Below are positions 1 through 12,839 of a stretch of DNA of 64,000 nucleotides, one piece after another. Below the pieces are notes generated by a model that had not been told where the DNA came from, made no database searches, and saw nothing but the letters and a program-made list of their open reading frames with translations. The number at the start of each line of letters is the position of its first letter. Positions within the stretch are counted from its first letter, which is position 1. The stretch is from Lumnitzera littorea (Eukaryota; Streptophyta; Magnoliopsida; Myrtales; Combretaceae), in the NCBI GenBank assembly GCA_024138015.1, contig JAMXBB010000010.1, positions 11,690,504 through 11,754,503 of the forward strand, written 5' to 3'. Both the position numbers and the translations under genes were made by a program.

Positions 1-961
1 ATCGGCTACGTATGCTCTTAAGACTATAGATAGTTTACAAGCGCTTACTCTCTAAATTAGAACTTAGAAGCAAGAGTCATACCAAAGCATATTGCCTATC
101 CTTATTAATTTAAGTGAAGTTTTATTTGCTTATCTCCATTGTTATTGGACTTTTTCTTTTAATTTAACAATGCAAACGAATACTAAAAACAGAACTTTAT
201 GACTATAAAGCTTCCAATTTCAAATACCTAAACATTTTATCACTAAAGTATCTAGTCTCCATAGACCACTAAAGATAACATGAAACAAATTATCAATAGC
301 ACAAATTACAGCAAAATAACATACAAGATTTGTCATATAACCTACACCTATTGTAGTTGTCATAAACTAATGCACTTCAAAGAAAAAAAAAATTAAATCA
401 TTATAACAAATAGTAGAGATGACAATGTTGAACATGCTTACCGTCTTTCGTTGAAATCGTAAGGGATTGGAGAGGCGTCGGAGAGAGCAATACAATGTTC
501 AATTCAACAGATTGGCAACATGAACGAATCTTAGATGTATCTGTTGACGTCCACTGTCTTAGAAAGATAATATATGGTTGGGAATGAGTATTGTTGTTGC
601 AGCTTTTTATTTCCCTCCAATTTTGAGGGAATTTCAATAACTTCTAGAAAATGTATATCCTTTTCCATCAATTTCTGCCCAAATTTGGAAAGAAAATTTA
701 TGGCTCATTGAGTGGAAATTTATTCATCAGTTTCAACTCTCTTCTTTTTAATTCGATTGCACCTAAGAGCAACCAAACACCATCTTTCTTTCCATTTCCT
801 CTACATTCTCTAGATATCCATGTATTTCTACTCATCCAAACATTGTGTTCATTAATCGATTCCACGAGTTTCTCTATACATTCAATAGATTTTGCAGTTA
901 AGCTTTGTTATATCGATCTCATAGTCCAAATCGATTAAGCTCTACCCAACAAAAGTTCTTA
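1..961. other. Unassigned AT-rich sequence
   Basis: No recognisable gene. The minus-strand frame at 401-637 begins with ATG and runs to a splice-donor-like GTAAGC near 440, but its translation has no motif I recognise. The stretch may be the distal flank of the Mutator-like element to its right; I looked for terminal inverted repeats pairing this side with 4400-4700 and found none. Confidence 0.4.
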
Positions 962-3872
962 TCATGCAAGAAAGTGCTGGTCAATTATGACAACTTCATC
1001 GGACCGCTTTCCTTTTCCTTTGCCCTTCTCTAAATAATCTTTATGTGGTGTCATCATGAGCCAAGAACTCTTTCTCTTGATAAAAGAAACCACTTTGGAT
1101 TCGAGTGACTCTTTGTTGGACTTGTTGGGGCTTCCTTCATCCTTATTGTCAAGTGCATTCTCATCATTTTCACTGGGTTCTTCAGTTACATTCATCATCA
1201 AATTATCTTCATCACAACTAAAATCTTTAACTACATCTTTCATGATGGTTTCCTCATCCTCAACCCTTTGTAGCTGGTTTTCATTTTGAATCGTAAAATA
1301 TTGATGTTGGTTGTTTTGCTCCTCTTCAATTGGAAATGGTATGCTCTCGAAGTATGCTTGGATAGTAGCATACACGTTTGAAATGTCTTCTCCTTCGACT
1401 GACAGCCCCTACGATTATGTCCAATCTATTTACACAATGTACATGTCATAATCCTTCCTTTTCTCGACATTCTTTTCATGTTAGATTTTTCTAATTCTTC
1501 TTTCCACCTATTCTTTTGCAATCTCCCTCTCTTCAATCAGTTTAGCAATGGCTCAGAGCCCTGAAACCCGGTATGTTTCCAAAACTTCTCACCTCTTACC
1601 TCCGCAACGGTATGGGTATAGATCTTCCTAAACGGTTCTTTGGTATACCACTCAGCTATGTAGTCTTCTAGATCAAGACCCAAGTTGACCATGCATGGTA
1701 GCATAGGATCCCTGTTAAATCCCATTCCCTATACATACAGGTTTGCTTATTTATATCAACAATATACATTTTTCCATCATATTGAATCTCATGCTCCAAT
1801 TCTTCTCCAAATTATATTTGACACCATCTTGCCTTTTGTTTATTTTCTTCAATCTTACATGCTACTAGTGAACATATCTTACCGAGCAATTCTACAGACT
1901 TTTCTTGCTGTTTCTGAATTCTGCTCTTAGCATAAAGACAGTATTTCTTCAAGCACAATCACAATAGACTTACACCTAGCTTCCAAGATCTTCCCATTGA
2001 ATGTCTCACAAAGATTGTTGTTGACAATGTCACAACATATATTTGTTTTGAAGAAAGCTCTACACCATTGCTTTAGATCCGTCCTCATCAAATCCTCTCA
2101 AGCATGTTTGTTAACACCTGCTAGTCGATTGGATACCACTTCAAATTCTGACACTGTTGTGGCCTTAGCCATGGACCAAAAGAGCTTCTTGAAGAAAGCA
2201 CCCCGGTGCCACTTGCCCCAATTGGCAAAAATGTGTCTCACACACATCCTATGCTCTGCATTAGGCAAAAGTTCATTTATCGCTGGTAGAAACCCTAACA
2301 AAACATTGCATCTTATACAAGTGCACATGTAGTACTATTTAGGTAATCAATAAACAAAATGTTTATCAAACACAATTGTGAATTTTAATACCTTAATCAT
2401 TTACCTTCTACTAGTCAGTAATGAATGTCCACTCCCAACCATCATTTTCATCTATGTCAAGGTCCTTCATTAGTACTTGTAGGAACAATGACCATGTGTC
2501 TTTACTCTTTATCTTCACTATTGCCTAGGCGATCAAGTACATTTGATTATTTGCATCCTGCCCTATAGCAGCTAATAATTCCCCTTTGCAAACTCCCATC
2601 AAAAAACATTGATCAAGCCTAATTAGCCGCTTGCATCCAGTCAAAAACCCATCTTTTAACCCCTTGACCCCTATATAAAATCTATCAAACATTGGCTATC
2701 TACTAGCTTCATCTCTTTGGACTCGCATTAAAATGGTAGAACTAGGGTTCCTAAGCCATACTTCTTCTAAGTAATTCGACAACATGGCATACTCCTCCTT
2801 ATATGAGCCCATTAAGATTTCATAGGTCTTTTCCCTAGCTCTACAACACTAGTGCAAAGTAAACCCTAAATGCTCTCTTATTAAAGTTTTGAAATCTAGC
2901 AACTTAATATGAGGCATTGCCTTGATCGTGGGCAAGAATACTTTTGCCAACATATTACTCCTCAAATACATGTTGATGAAAGAAACTCCACATGTATGCC
3001 TATTCTTGCATGTCTTCAGTCAGAATGTTTGACTTGGCTTGTCGAAGGATGCGTACAAGAACCAGGGACAATCATCCCTCGCACACTACACTCTTACTTG
3101 CTCACGAGTGTTTTTTGCAAAGACATATTGTTTTTGTCCGGCCATCATTTGCCTCATAACTGCTTCCTTAACATCTTCAGCACTCTCAAATGCCATACCA
3201 ACCATGAAACGAATCTCCTTTGCGTTTGGGTCAAACATTGTAAAATTGTTTCTTCTCCTCCTATACTTGATTTCATCTTCCTCTTCCCTATTCGACACAA
3301 AATCGTCAATCACCTTGTCTTCGCCGTAATTTGTGTCTGAATTATCATTCTCTCCCAACCCATCTAATCCTATAACACCATCATTTGGGACATTGTTTGG
3401 CAGCTCCTTCTTCAGCTACAATCCCCTCTTGAACTCCTTAATAATTCTCCTTGCTTCAACAAACTCTTCATCGGATTCATAGCCACTCCCAATCAGTTCC
3501 TCATCTAAGCCTTCTGATTCTATATGCTCAGCAACATCACCTGCTAGCCAGCCCACCTGTAACTCAACACCTACACCACCTTCTACCTTTTGATGGTTCC
3601 CCAACTCTCAATGATGCTTCAACATGATCGGCATGTTGCACGTATGTATCAATTGTTACATAACTCCATAACAAATTCAGCATTTTAGTAGCGCTAGCCT
3701 CATCTTTCAATACTCTTAACCCATCAACTAGGGATGTATGGGGGATGTGATATCTGAGTACCTCAACATCATTGCATCTAAGCTCGGTCAACAACTTCGC
3801 TCTTAAGAGCTCCAAGGAAAACTCAGAAATATCGATTCCATGTAACATCATGTTTGCCAAAAACGTATTCAA
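962..3872 (-). pseudogene. MULE (MuDR-type) transposase pseudogene
   Basis: Transposase of a Mutator-like DNA transposon, which would catalyse cut-and-paste movement. Reading leftwards: a PB1-like N-terminus (3872-3600); an acidic linker (3600-3416); the MuDR N-terminal domain (3358-3086, with FDPNAKEIRF and GMAFES); a zinc-finger-like stretch with CPWFLYASF (near 3050); the MULE catalytic core (2700-2400), in which LDQCF carries the first catalytic Asp (codon at 2612-2614) and ITD the second (2414-2416); then AEHRMCVRHIFANW and a long helical part (2328-2098). A degenerate SWIM-type end contains EDYIAEWY (1725-1537). The frame is broken by a TAG replacing Trp in the core, two adjacent TAG codons at 2408-2413 where the family has Gln-Gln, and several frameshifts. 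An AAG|GTAAATG donor at 2405/2404 suggests one intron. The acidic and Lys-rich tail frame at 1375-962 is only tentatively part of the gene. No terminal inverted repeats were identified. Confidence 0.85.
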
Positions 3873-6225
3873 TATTTGGAGGATCCTTCACGAATCTGCC
3901 CCATGGTGCGCGTTAATGCACCTCTGTGTCAGTTTATATGAATAGTGAGGGGACCACAATCCTGCGAGAACACGAATACGATGGTATTTATTATACAAGA
4001 TACACATAGGGAATCCACGTTCGTATGTAGTTCATGTATTCTATAATGTTATGAATTATGACACCCATTTATATATACAGTTGCATTATTGTTTTCTTAA
4101 CATCTACAAATATTTCAAACATCTAATAATATGCATGGTGTAATATTTCAAACAACATCTTCGAACAATATACGACTAAAGGCTGGTTCTTTTTTTCTTT
4201 TTTAATTTCCTTAATTTTATTGGCTACTTCTTCTGAAATTTATACCAAAACTGACATGCTACTGCATATCTCACATTCACGCAGGGGACTACAATAAAAA
4301 TATGCAAAAAGAAAACGTACTTGTTATGCCAAGAACTGTCACATGAGTCCTTCCTTCCACTCTTAATAGTGAATCGAGTTGATTTTTCGGCTGTGAAGAA
4401 GACGAATCGTGGTAGACAAAATAACGGCAACCATAGAGAGTAGATGGGAGTTGTTTTGGATGTGGAGATGAAAATGGCAAGGGAAAATTAATTATAGATT
4501 TATGAGGGAAGTAGATGACAGTACATGGGCAGATCCATGGAGTAATGAGGCGATTAAATTTCTTTTGTTCCCATTTCATTGTAAACAACGGTGACAGAAT
4601 TAGGGGAGTAACTTTTTATTTACACCAATTTATTAAGAACCTCCATTTCTTTTAACGAGAAAAGTGTTACCCTACTGTCCACATAAGCATGTCCACATCA
4701 TTTTCCTCAATTCCTTCTATCGTCCGTCAATGCCAAGGATAACGGAGACACTTGTTCGGGCAATTTTTTTTCAAGCACTAATTTACAAATTTTTAAATTA
4801 TAGACACTGAATTCCCAGTTTTGAAAGGTTCTGGCACTTCACATGTCCTTATCCCTTAGTTATTTGATATATTTATGGATATTAGCAAGTGAAATCTTTC
4901 CATATACATTTCGAGTTATATGTATGTAGTAAAGTTATTGTGAATTGGTCCATGTCTACTAAGTATTTGTTGTAATATAGCAATTTGTATTAGCAGGTCA
5001 TATTCATATCTATTTCGTAACAAATTTATGTCAATATCAAAAACACATAAAATTGAACAAAAAACATTAATAATTGAATTACACTATAATTGTGTTTATT
5101 TAAAAAAATATAGCCAAATCTAATATAAGGATATTAAATGTTGTGTAATCATCAATCTTACATATGTAATATTTTCAATAGAATTAGGTAGAGAGGAGGC
5201 ATAACCCTAACTACAAGCCAAGTGCACAGCACCTTGAAGGTTACAAGCAAATGAACATTGTTTGGAGCCAACTATCTAAGGCATTACTGGTAGTACGTGA
5301 AGAAATCCCTCTAAAACTTTGATAGGGGGATGCAAAGACCTCTGATCTTCAACTACTTGTAGTTGGTATGGATTAAGGAGACATAATCAAGCAATACTAA
5401 TCTTTATTTGTGTCATGATACTCATAGTTTCATAGGAAGTGCTTTTCACATACCTAATTTGGGTATACACAAGTATCGTGGGTTTTGGCCTATCTTCATC
5501 TTCAAGAAGACATAGTGAGTTCTAAAACTTATAGTTACTCATGCTATTGAAACCACTACTTGATGCCACCTCTAAGGTGGTTATCATTGTCATAGTTGTT
5601 AGGAAGGGCTGGGGCACCCTCCTTGCAAACTCTTCACCTTCAACACATTAAGTTGATTCAAACTTTAGTGAATTACCTAAATCAGACATGTTTGTAGGTC
5701 AAAGAAGATTTGAAATGGCTGGTGAGTTTTAAGTTGCAAAAATTGATGATAGAGAAATTTGGAAAAGAAGGTTGAAGAAGCATAATTCGCAAAAGTTTTG
5801 ATTAAGAAGGGTGGGGATCTTTATGTAAAAAACTAATCTTCGAAAAATTCCAAAAGGCAAATATTGGGAAATGATTCAGCTAAACATTCCTAGCTTAAGA
5901 TCTTGTCACATAGCCCTCAATATGTTTCAACAACTAGGATTGCTTCGATGTGATAAGCATGCATAAACATGACTAAAAGCAACTTGACACTTGTCACATG
6001 CATTAAATTCTCTCAAAATCGCACAACCGAAATTCGAGTTCGACTAAGTCATCCTTAGGAAGCTAAAATTACCTCAGACAGATGTCGCCAACATCTTAAG
6101 ACATGGGCGTAAAATTTCACCATGGACAAGGAAAAACTCTAGAAGCAGCCTGGTCATTATTACATCCAGGCTCGCCTTAGGCTTACAGTTTGGAAAAACA
6201 TAGTGGTATCTCAAAAGCCACTCCA
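3873..6225. other. Intergenic, no gene seen
   Basis: Upstream flank of the transposase followed by AT-rich sequence. Minus-strand frames at 4588-4224 start with ATG but show no known motif; they may be 5' leader of the Mutator-like element. The part from 5150 to 6225 is slightly richer in GC and full of stops in every frame. I see no repeat partner for it in this window. Confidence 0.4.
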
Positions 6226-6230
6226 TTCAG
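6226..6230. repeat. Left TSD of element A
   Basis: TTCAG directly left of element A matches TTTAG at 21497-21501 directly right of it at four of five positions, the mismatch being C/T. This supports 6231 and 21496 as the true ends of a single insertion. Confidence 0.6.
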
Positions 6231-8254
6231 TATAACGTTCCAAAACTTAGAACGTTGTAACACTGCAATTCGTCATGTATTTCTAACTTTTATTAATACA
6301 TCAGATGTTTAAAAATCTGTAAACTGTCTAAGATTTACAAAATACATAAAATCTTCATACTCACAAATAATAATATATTAGTTTACCAATACCAACTCCT
6401 CAATCATTAGTGAAAGAGTAACATAAATTCTCATTTAATTCATGTTACACTAGGATGTCACATTATTTGCCTAAATAATGAAAAAATGACAGCTTGACTA
6501 AAGTTCTCACACTTTACAAATAACATAAAAAACATAATCAATAGGAGTTACAGGCGACTCTACCTTATAATTGGCAATAAAAATTGAATCTCAACTCTTG
6601 TTCATTCCTATCATCTATTCTACACGCGCCTCACCCATCTTAGAGTAGAAATCTTTATTCTCTTCTTAATTACAAATTCTACTGGTACCATCATATCTTT
6701 CAATAATATCATTATAACATAAACCTGCAATTGAAAAATAGTAACTCCTGTAAGGTAAGCTAATACCCAATACAGAATACCACACACATGCGCATGATTA
6801 TACATGTAACGGGTCAAGTACATACACAAGTATCAATATAAATACAATAAACAATTAGTTTTAAATCTTGTTGTTTAAGTCCGCAAACAGTATAGTCTTA
6901 GCATTTTGAGACTTAAGGTTACTTATGACCCTTATACACACAATATATAAATTCTATATAGATATTAGTGTTGGGTTTTCCTCAATCACCCAAGTACCAA
7001 AACCATCTTAGATCTACTTGAGTCATTTCAGTACAAGACTTCACCGAGGACAACATTGTGTAAAGATTACTAGGTCCCTGACTAGCACCACTAAACCCTA
7101 TTAGTGGGTAGTCGAAGCCAAGCATAAGCAATAAATAGTTAAGTTTGAGTTTTATTTAAGTCTGAGTTTTATTTAAGTCCAGTTAATGTATACTAATCTA
7201 GCATACACAATCAATAAATACATATCCCATACCTGGAGCTAAAGATTCGACATCACGCGTATCCTAGTACCTGTTCAAAATATAAATGCTAGCTTAGAAT
7301 TTAATAAATTTTGCAACTTAATAATTCTTTCTCCTTAACTCCACCCTTTACTCCATACTTTGAGTTTCCAAACAACACTCCATTTGTCTTTTCAATATCC
7401 CCACTAATATAAACACATACACGGTATATACGCTAACAGCAAACATACACACATACTTAGCCTCATGCTGCACCTGATGTATACACAAACACATACTTCA
7501 CAAACACATCACCCAACACATTAATGCACCACGTCTACCATATGCCATTACACACACAATGCACACTGTCGTATGATCACAACTATACACACAATCATAC
7601 ACACTACATGGCGTACAGCAATTCCATGACATATATATAACCCTCAAAAACCAAAAAGAAAAGTACTTATAAAAATAGTGCAAAGACTTAACTTACTCTT
7701 TGTCTCTTAGTGCATAACACTCCACCTAGCGATTCTCGCACCACTCATTTGAAAAGGTACGATTTTCTTGAGCTTCCTTTGTCTAGATAATGGAAAAACA
7801 AATTCTTTAAGGAACGAGTAGTTACTTACCCGATTTCGAATTTCTTTTGCAAAAACCTACCCTCTTCTACCCCCCCAACTCCTTGAATTGGTACCTACAT
7901 GTGTTAATGAGGGTTCTCCTTTGAGTTTTCTAGCATGACACCCGAAAGAAACTGTATAGAATGGTAGAGAAGGAAAAATAACATAAGGGAAAAAGTACAA
8001 GTGTGGACTTTTTCCATGGATAAGTTCACCCTTGGTATTTAAAGCTCATTTACATGCCATACCAATTTCTGGATCTTTTCTCATGATAATATTGCCCCTA
8101 GCACTTAATATCTATTTACTTGCCATACCAATATCTCTAAGTCTTTATTTTATTATCTTATTCCTTTCCTTATTTTAAATTTCTAACATTACTATTATTA
8201 TTATTATTATTATTATATAACCCTTTTCCTTTTTTTTTTTAACTAGGTTTTACA
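6231..8254 (-). repeat. Element A 3' LTR
   Basis: Aligns along its whole length with 19514-21496, for example around 6318/19597, 6950/20220 and 7498/20738. A minus-strand frame of 61 codons at 7498-7683 and its partner at 20738-20923 look conserved only because they lie in the repeat; they are not a gene. An ATT microsatellite at 8193-8216 is expanded relative to the other LTR. The outer end is TATAAC where the partner has TGTAAT. Confidence 0.85.
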
Positions 8255-8267
8255 ATTTTCCCTTCTC
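8255..8267 (-). other. Element A polypurine tract
   Basis: Minus strand reads GAGAAGGGAAAAT immediately before the LTR start TGTAAAACC. It is the expected primer for plus-strand synthesis during reverse transcription and confirms minus-strand orientation. Confidence 0.75.
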
Positions 8268-8599
8268 AACAAAACTTTCATCTTTGAAAATTCACACACC
8301 TGAATCCTAAAACAACTTTAAATGCTTTTGTCCCCGAGTAACCATTTAATTTATGTTCCCTTATACTCTGAGAATGCCAACTTCACTTTACTTTGTTTCT
8401 TTCATCAAGTTTAGCTACCACTCTAATAATTAATTAACCTTTTTGCTATGAGTCAAACATTTGTTATCATGTCACACTATCTTTTTAATCATAATAGTTC
8501 TCTATATAGCTCTACAATTCTAAGGTAAGAGCGCTCACTTCTCAAACTTACTTTACTCCCAACAATTCTAGAATTGCCCCCATTTACTACTATTAATCT
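8268..8599 (-). other. Element A interior, distal part
   Basis: Non-coding remainder of A's interior between its polypurine tract and the insertion point of element B. No motif seen. Confidence 0.6.
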
Positions 8600-9446
8600 T
8601 GATGGGAATCAAGTTACGGGACCCTTGACCCGAAGCTGAGCCCGAGGACTCGAGGGGCTAGCACGACAAATCTTTATGTTCCAACTAACCCCTGCCGAGG
8701 CCGAATACTTACTTGTCGAGTCACCTCTAATGTCGTGCCATATGACTGCCCTTTATTTTGTGGCATACCGAGTTGACGATTACTCTGTATTGCTGAGCTG
8801 CCCAACCACTTGGCATCACTCTTGCCAAGAAGCCAAGAGAGTGAATCCGAATTGATTAAGCCATCCTTATTCAGATAAGCCTATCTGTCTGTACTTTTTG
8901 TTCGCATCTCCTAACAACCCCGCTAATATCACATCACTACGTATACAGCATCACATGTAGAATTTGTAGCACCTATGATTATTTTCCTTGTATATTTATT
9001 TTTACCCTTTTGTAACATGTACATTGCCCTTTTAGGAATTGCCCTTTTTGTCTTTTCCCTTTGGGCAAGTTGGCCTAGTTTGCGAGTATAAATACTCCTG
9101 TACTTGCAGTTGTAAGATTATCAGATTACCTTCAATACACTTGTGTACTTTCTTCCTTACATAAACACTGCTTGTTTAGTCTCGGCATCACTCTTATCCT
9201 TTCTCTTAAGTAAAGTTAGGTGGCAAGTAACCTCATCTGACTAATTCATGCATCATATCGAATTGTGTCATGAGTCCTCGGAAGTTCCTTTAGTACGTCA
9301 TATCCTCTGGAACTGTTTGTAGGTTTTGGCTTACTACTCCATTTGTCTTTGTCGCTCTTTTCGTACCTTTCCCTATTTTGAGTTTTCTATAAGCTTGGAC
9401 TCATTCAGCGACTGACCTTATCTATTCTTAGTCACAGTTCATACCA
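8600..9446 (+). repeat. Element B 5' LTR
   Basis: Direct repeat of 14111-14461 plus 17373-17854. The end is placed at ACCA, after which the two copies diverge and the primer site follows. It contains the expected promoter region and a TATA-like TATAAATAC at about 9088. Confidence 0.8.
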
Positions 9447-9449
9447 TCT

Positions 9450-9461
9450 TGGTATTATAGT
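9450..9461 (+). other. Element B primer-binding site
   Basis: TGGTATTATAGT, three bases after the LTR, matches the initiator-Met primer site TGGTATCAGAGC except for C/T-type and neighbouring changes. It would prime minus-strand DNA synthesis. Confidence 0.65.
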
Positions 9462-9689
9462 AGAGGTTTTGTGTGAACTAAAATTAGTTCTTCTTGAATT
9501 TCTTTTGTACTTTGTTTTGCCTGTATGAAATATAGTCAGTTATTAAGTTCATTTTTCTGCTGTGTTATTAGCAATTCACTTTCTTAAGTGTTTGTTTAAA
9601 TTCTGAATCTGTGAGAAAAAAAAAAATAACAACCCTAAATATGAATATTAGTATTGGTGATGATAGTGAAGTTGTCTACCATGGGCGTT

Positions 9690-10900
9690 AGTTTTAGGGA
9701 ACTCTTAGAAGCATTGACGAGAGGCTCGATAAGATGGCTAACCTCTTGGTAAATCTGACTCGAATTATTCATGTACTGTCTTGCCGACCCACTGAGGCTG
9801 CGCAAAATACTCTACAAGCTACTTAACCTGTTAAAGGTTAAAACCTAGCTCGACCATTTTGAGATAGAGGAGTTGGCAAACGAGTAAGGCGAATGATAGA
9901 CATAAGAGAGCTTGATGAGGAGGAAGAAGAGTATTTTGAAGAGGAGCGTGTACGATTCCCCTGAGCATCCGACCATATAAAGCTTCAGATTCTAAGTTTT
10001 AATGGATCTAGGAATATTAACGAGTATCTAGATTAAGAAGAGAAGGTAGAGCATGTGTTTGATTATTACTAATATGAGGATTACGAGAAAGTGAGGATTG
10101 CTACTGTTGAATTTTTCAGATATACCACTATGTGGTGAAAAAACTTTCATGCCATGAGAAGGAGAGAGGAGTACTGAGAGATTAATACTTGGCCCGAGAT
10201 GAAGAGAGAACTCAGAAACAAATTCATGCCGGAAACATATCTTCAAGATACTTTCACTCAACTTTAGGAGTTGAGATAAGTAGGCCGAACTATTGATGAG
10301 TATGTTCAGGAATTCTAAATGCTTATGATACAATGTAAAGTGGAGGAACCACCAGCCTGAACAGTTTCAAAATTTGTTAATGGGTTAAAAAGAGACATCC
10401 GAGACATTATGGAACTCCAACGATTTGATACGATGGATGAAGCTATTAAGATTGCCCAATGTGTAGAGAGGCAAAGAGGAAGCCGAGCAATGACCCAAAT
10501 GTTGACTAGTTGACCAGGACAGGTAAGTAACCGGACTCTATCGAGTACCGAGCCGAACAGAAAGGTTGATATCAGAGTTGAGTAGAAAAGCCGACCTAAA
10601 GATGTAGTGCCAACCTAAACATATGAGAAGGGGCAAAGGTTTGGCGGGAAGACTAGTTAAATCAAATGCTTTAAGTGTCAAGGGTTCAAACATATGGCTA
10701 CTCAGTACCCGAACCAATGGATGATGGTCATCAAGGGAAACAACACGAAGTTAGACATAAAGAGTACAGATGAGGAATCTAAGGAGAAAGAGGTTCATAC
10801 TGAGAAGGAGAATGCTAAGAAAGAGTTGATTGAGGAAGACATGCATGCCGAGGACTTACACTAACTACTTATGGTTGTCCAACGTACTATGAGCGTGGAA
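9690..10900 (+). pseudogene. Element B gag pseudogene
   Basis: Capsid/nucleocapsid region of a Gypsy element. The Gag core lies around 10000-10450 and is read in pieces because of stops. Near 10663-10710 there is a zinc knuckle, IKCFKCQGFKHMATQY, in which the last ligand is Tyr (TAC) instead of Cys, so the CX2CX4HX4C motif is incomplete. An acidic tail follows (10750-10860). It probably formed a single frame with pol, as in most plant chromoviruses. Confidence 0.7.
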
Positions 10901-10939
10901 TCCTCACGAAAGGAGGAGTAGAGAGAGAACTTATTTCAT

Positions 10940-11230
10940 ATCACTTGTAAGGTAAATGAACAAATGTGTGCCCTCATCGTGGATAGTGGAAGCTACACCA
11001 ATGTGGTGTCAATCGACCTAGTTTTAGAACTAAGGTTACCGACTGTTGCACATCCAAAGCCATACAAGTTGCACTGGTTGAGTGAGAAGGGAGCGTTTTA
11101 CATCACTCGGCAAATACTACTGTCGATCATTATCAGCAATTACTTCAACAAGATTTTCTACGACGTATTGCCCTTGTGTACTTCCTACGTGTTATTAAGA
11201 AGACCATAACTATTTGATAGGAGAGTCATC
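10940..11230 (+). pseudogene. Element B protease
   Basis: Aspartic protease of the Gypsy polyprotein, which would cut Gag-Pol into its parts. The active-site triplet is present as IVDSGSYTNVVS, followed by PHPKPYKLHWL-like text at AHPKPYKLHWLSEKG. The frame stays open at 10964-11209 and is then interrupted. Confidence 0.75.
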
Positions 11231-11499
11231 TACAATGGTTACAGGAATACCTACATGCTCGAGAAGGATGATTGGAAGATTACGCTAAATCCGATGCCAC
11301 CGAGAGAAGTTTACAAGTTATAGATGAAACTTACTTGTAGATCAAAGAAGGCTTTAACGATGAGTAGAGCCGAGCTTTGAAGGGCCATTAATGCTAATGA
11401 ACCAACCTTCCTATTGGTCAAGCGGCTACTACAAATGAAGGAGTGGGATGATTTACCCTAGGACGTGAGGGAACTGTTTGATGAATATGCCAACTTGTT

Positions 11500-12835
11500 C
11501 CCAAAACAGTTACCTGAAGAGTTGCCCTTAACCCAAGGCATAAAGTACTGCATTAACTTAATACTCGTCACTACATTGTCGAACAAGCCAGCTTATTGCA
11601 TCAATCTTGAGCAAGCTTTTAAGTTTTAATGTCAAGTCAATGAGTTGTTGGAAAGAGGATACGTGAGAAAGAGTCTCAGCCCTTGTGTTATGCCTGCACT
11701 TCTAGTGCCAAAGAAGGATGAACCTAGCGGATGTGTGTTGACAGCCAAGCCGTAAACAAAATCACGATCAAATACAAGTATCCGATCCCAAAGCTAGAAG
11801 AAATGTTGGATGAATTGAGTAGAGCCTAAATTTTCAGCAAGATTAATCTCAAGTCTGGTTACCATCAAATCTGCATAAGGCTAAGAGACTAGTGGAAGAC
11901 TGCATTTAAGACTTGACATGGACTTTACGAGTGAATGGTCATGCCCTTCGACTTGTTGAATGCCCTGAGCACCTTCATGAGGCTTATGAACAATGTATTG
12001 AGACATCTCATCGGGAAATATGTCATAGTGTACTTCGACGACATCCTGATCTACAGTGTTGACATGTCAAGTCACTATGAACACATCAGAGCAGTCTTGA
12101 ATATTTTCTGTGCCGAGAGATTATTTGGCAACCTAAAGAAATGTTGCTTTTGCTAGGAGAAAGTGGTATTCTTGGGCTTTGTAGTTAGTGGAGGAGACTT
12201 GCAAGTCGATGATGAGAAGATCCAAGCAATTATTGAATGGCCGACCCCTACTACTTGTGCCAACATGAGAAGTTTCCATAGACTGGCTTCATTTTACCGA
12301 AGGTTCATCAGGAACTTTAGTACTCTCGCTGTACCCTTTACTGAATTAACGAAGAAAAACACCAACTTCCAATGGGGAGAGAGGAAGGAGAGGAGTTTCA
12401 CTGAGATAAAGAAGAAGTTGACATCCACCTCGATATTAGTGTTCCCTGACTTTGACCCAATTTTTTAGCTAGAGTATGATGTGTCAGACATTGTAATAGG
12501 TGCTATCTTAATCCAGGAAAGCCAACCAATTGCCTTCCATAGTGAGAAGCTTCGAGGACCCTAGTTAAATTACTTCGTGTATGACAAAGAGCTCTTAGCA
12601 CTAATCCGAGCATTGCAAGTGTGGCAATACTATCTACTGTTGAGAGAATTTGTCATATATACTAACCATGAGTCACTACGGTACCTTTGAAGTCAAACCA
12701 AACTATCCAAGTGACAGGTGAAATGGGTTGAATTCCTCGAGGGATATAATTTTGTGATCAATATAAGTAAGGAAAGAGTGACGTAGTTGCAGATGCTCTT
12801 TCGAAGAGGCATGCGCTCTTATCAAAACTGAAGAC
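11500..12835 (+). pseudogene. Element B reverse transcriptase and RNase H
   Basis: RT begins near 11520 (LPEELPLTQGIKYC), continues with PALLVPKKDE (about 11700), a frameshift near 11740, IFSKINLKSGYHQI (about 11835) and YEWMVMPFD (about 11930). The catalytic YFDDILIYS is at about 12030. The thumb/connection region holds EKVVFLGFVVSGGDLQVD (about 12160). RNase H follows from about 12470 (LEYDVSDIVIGAIL) with the conserved YDKELLALIRAL and WVEFLEGY. In-frame stops stand mostly where the family has Gln, Arg or Trp. Longest open pieces are 11935-12156 and 12163-12468, separated by one TAG. Confidence 0.85.
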
Positions 12836-12839
12836 TAGA

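Noticed and set aside
7498..7683. Minus-strand frame similar to one at 20738-20923, as if a conserved small protein
   Set aside because: Both lie at the same place in the two LTRs of element A; similarity is explained by the nucleotide repeat, and neither has a motif.
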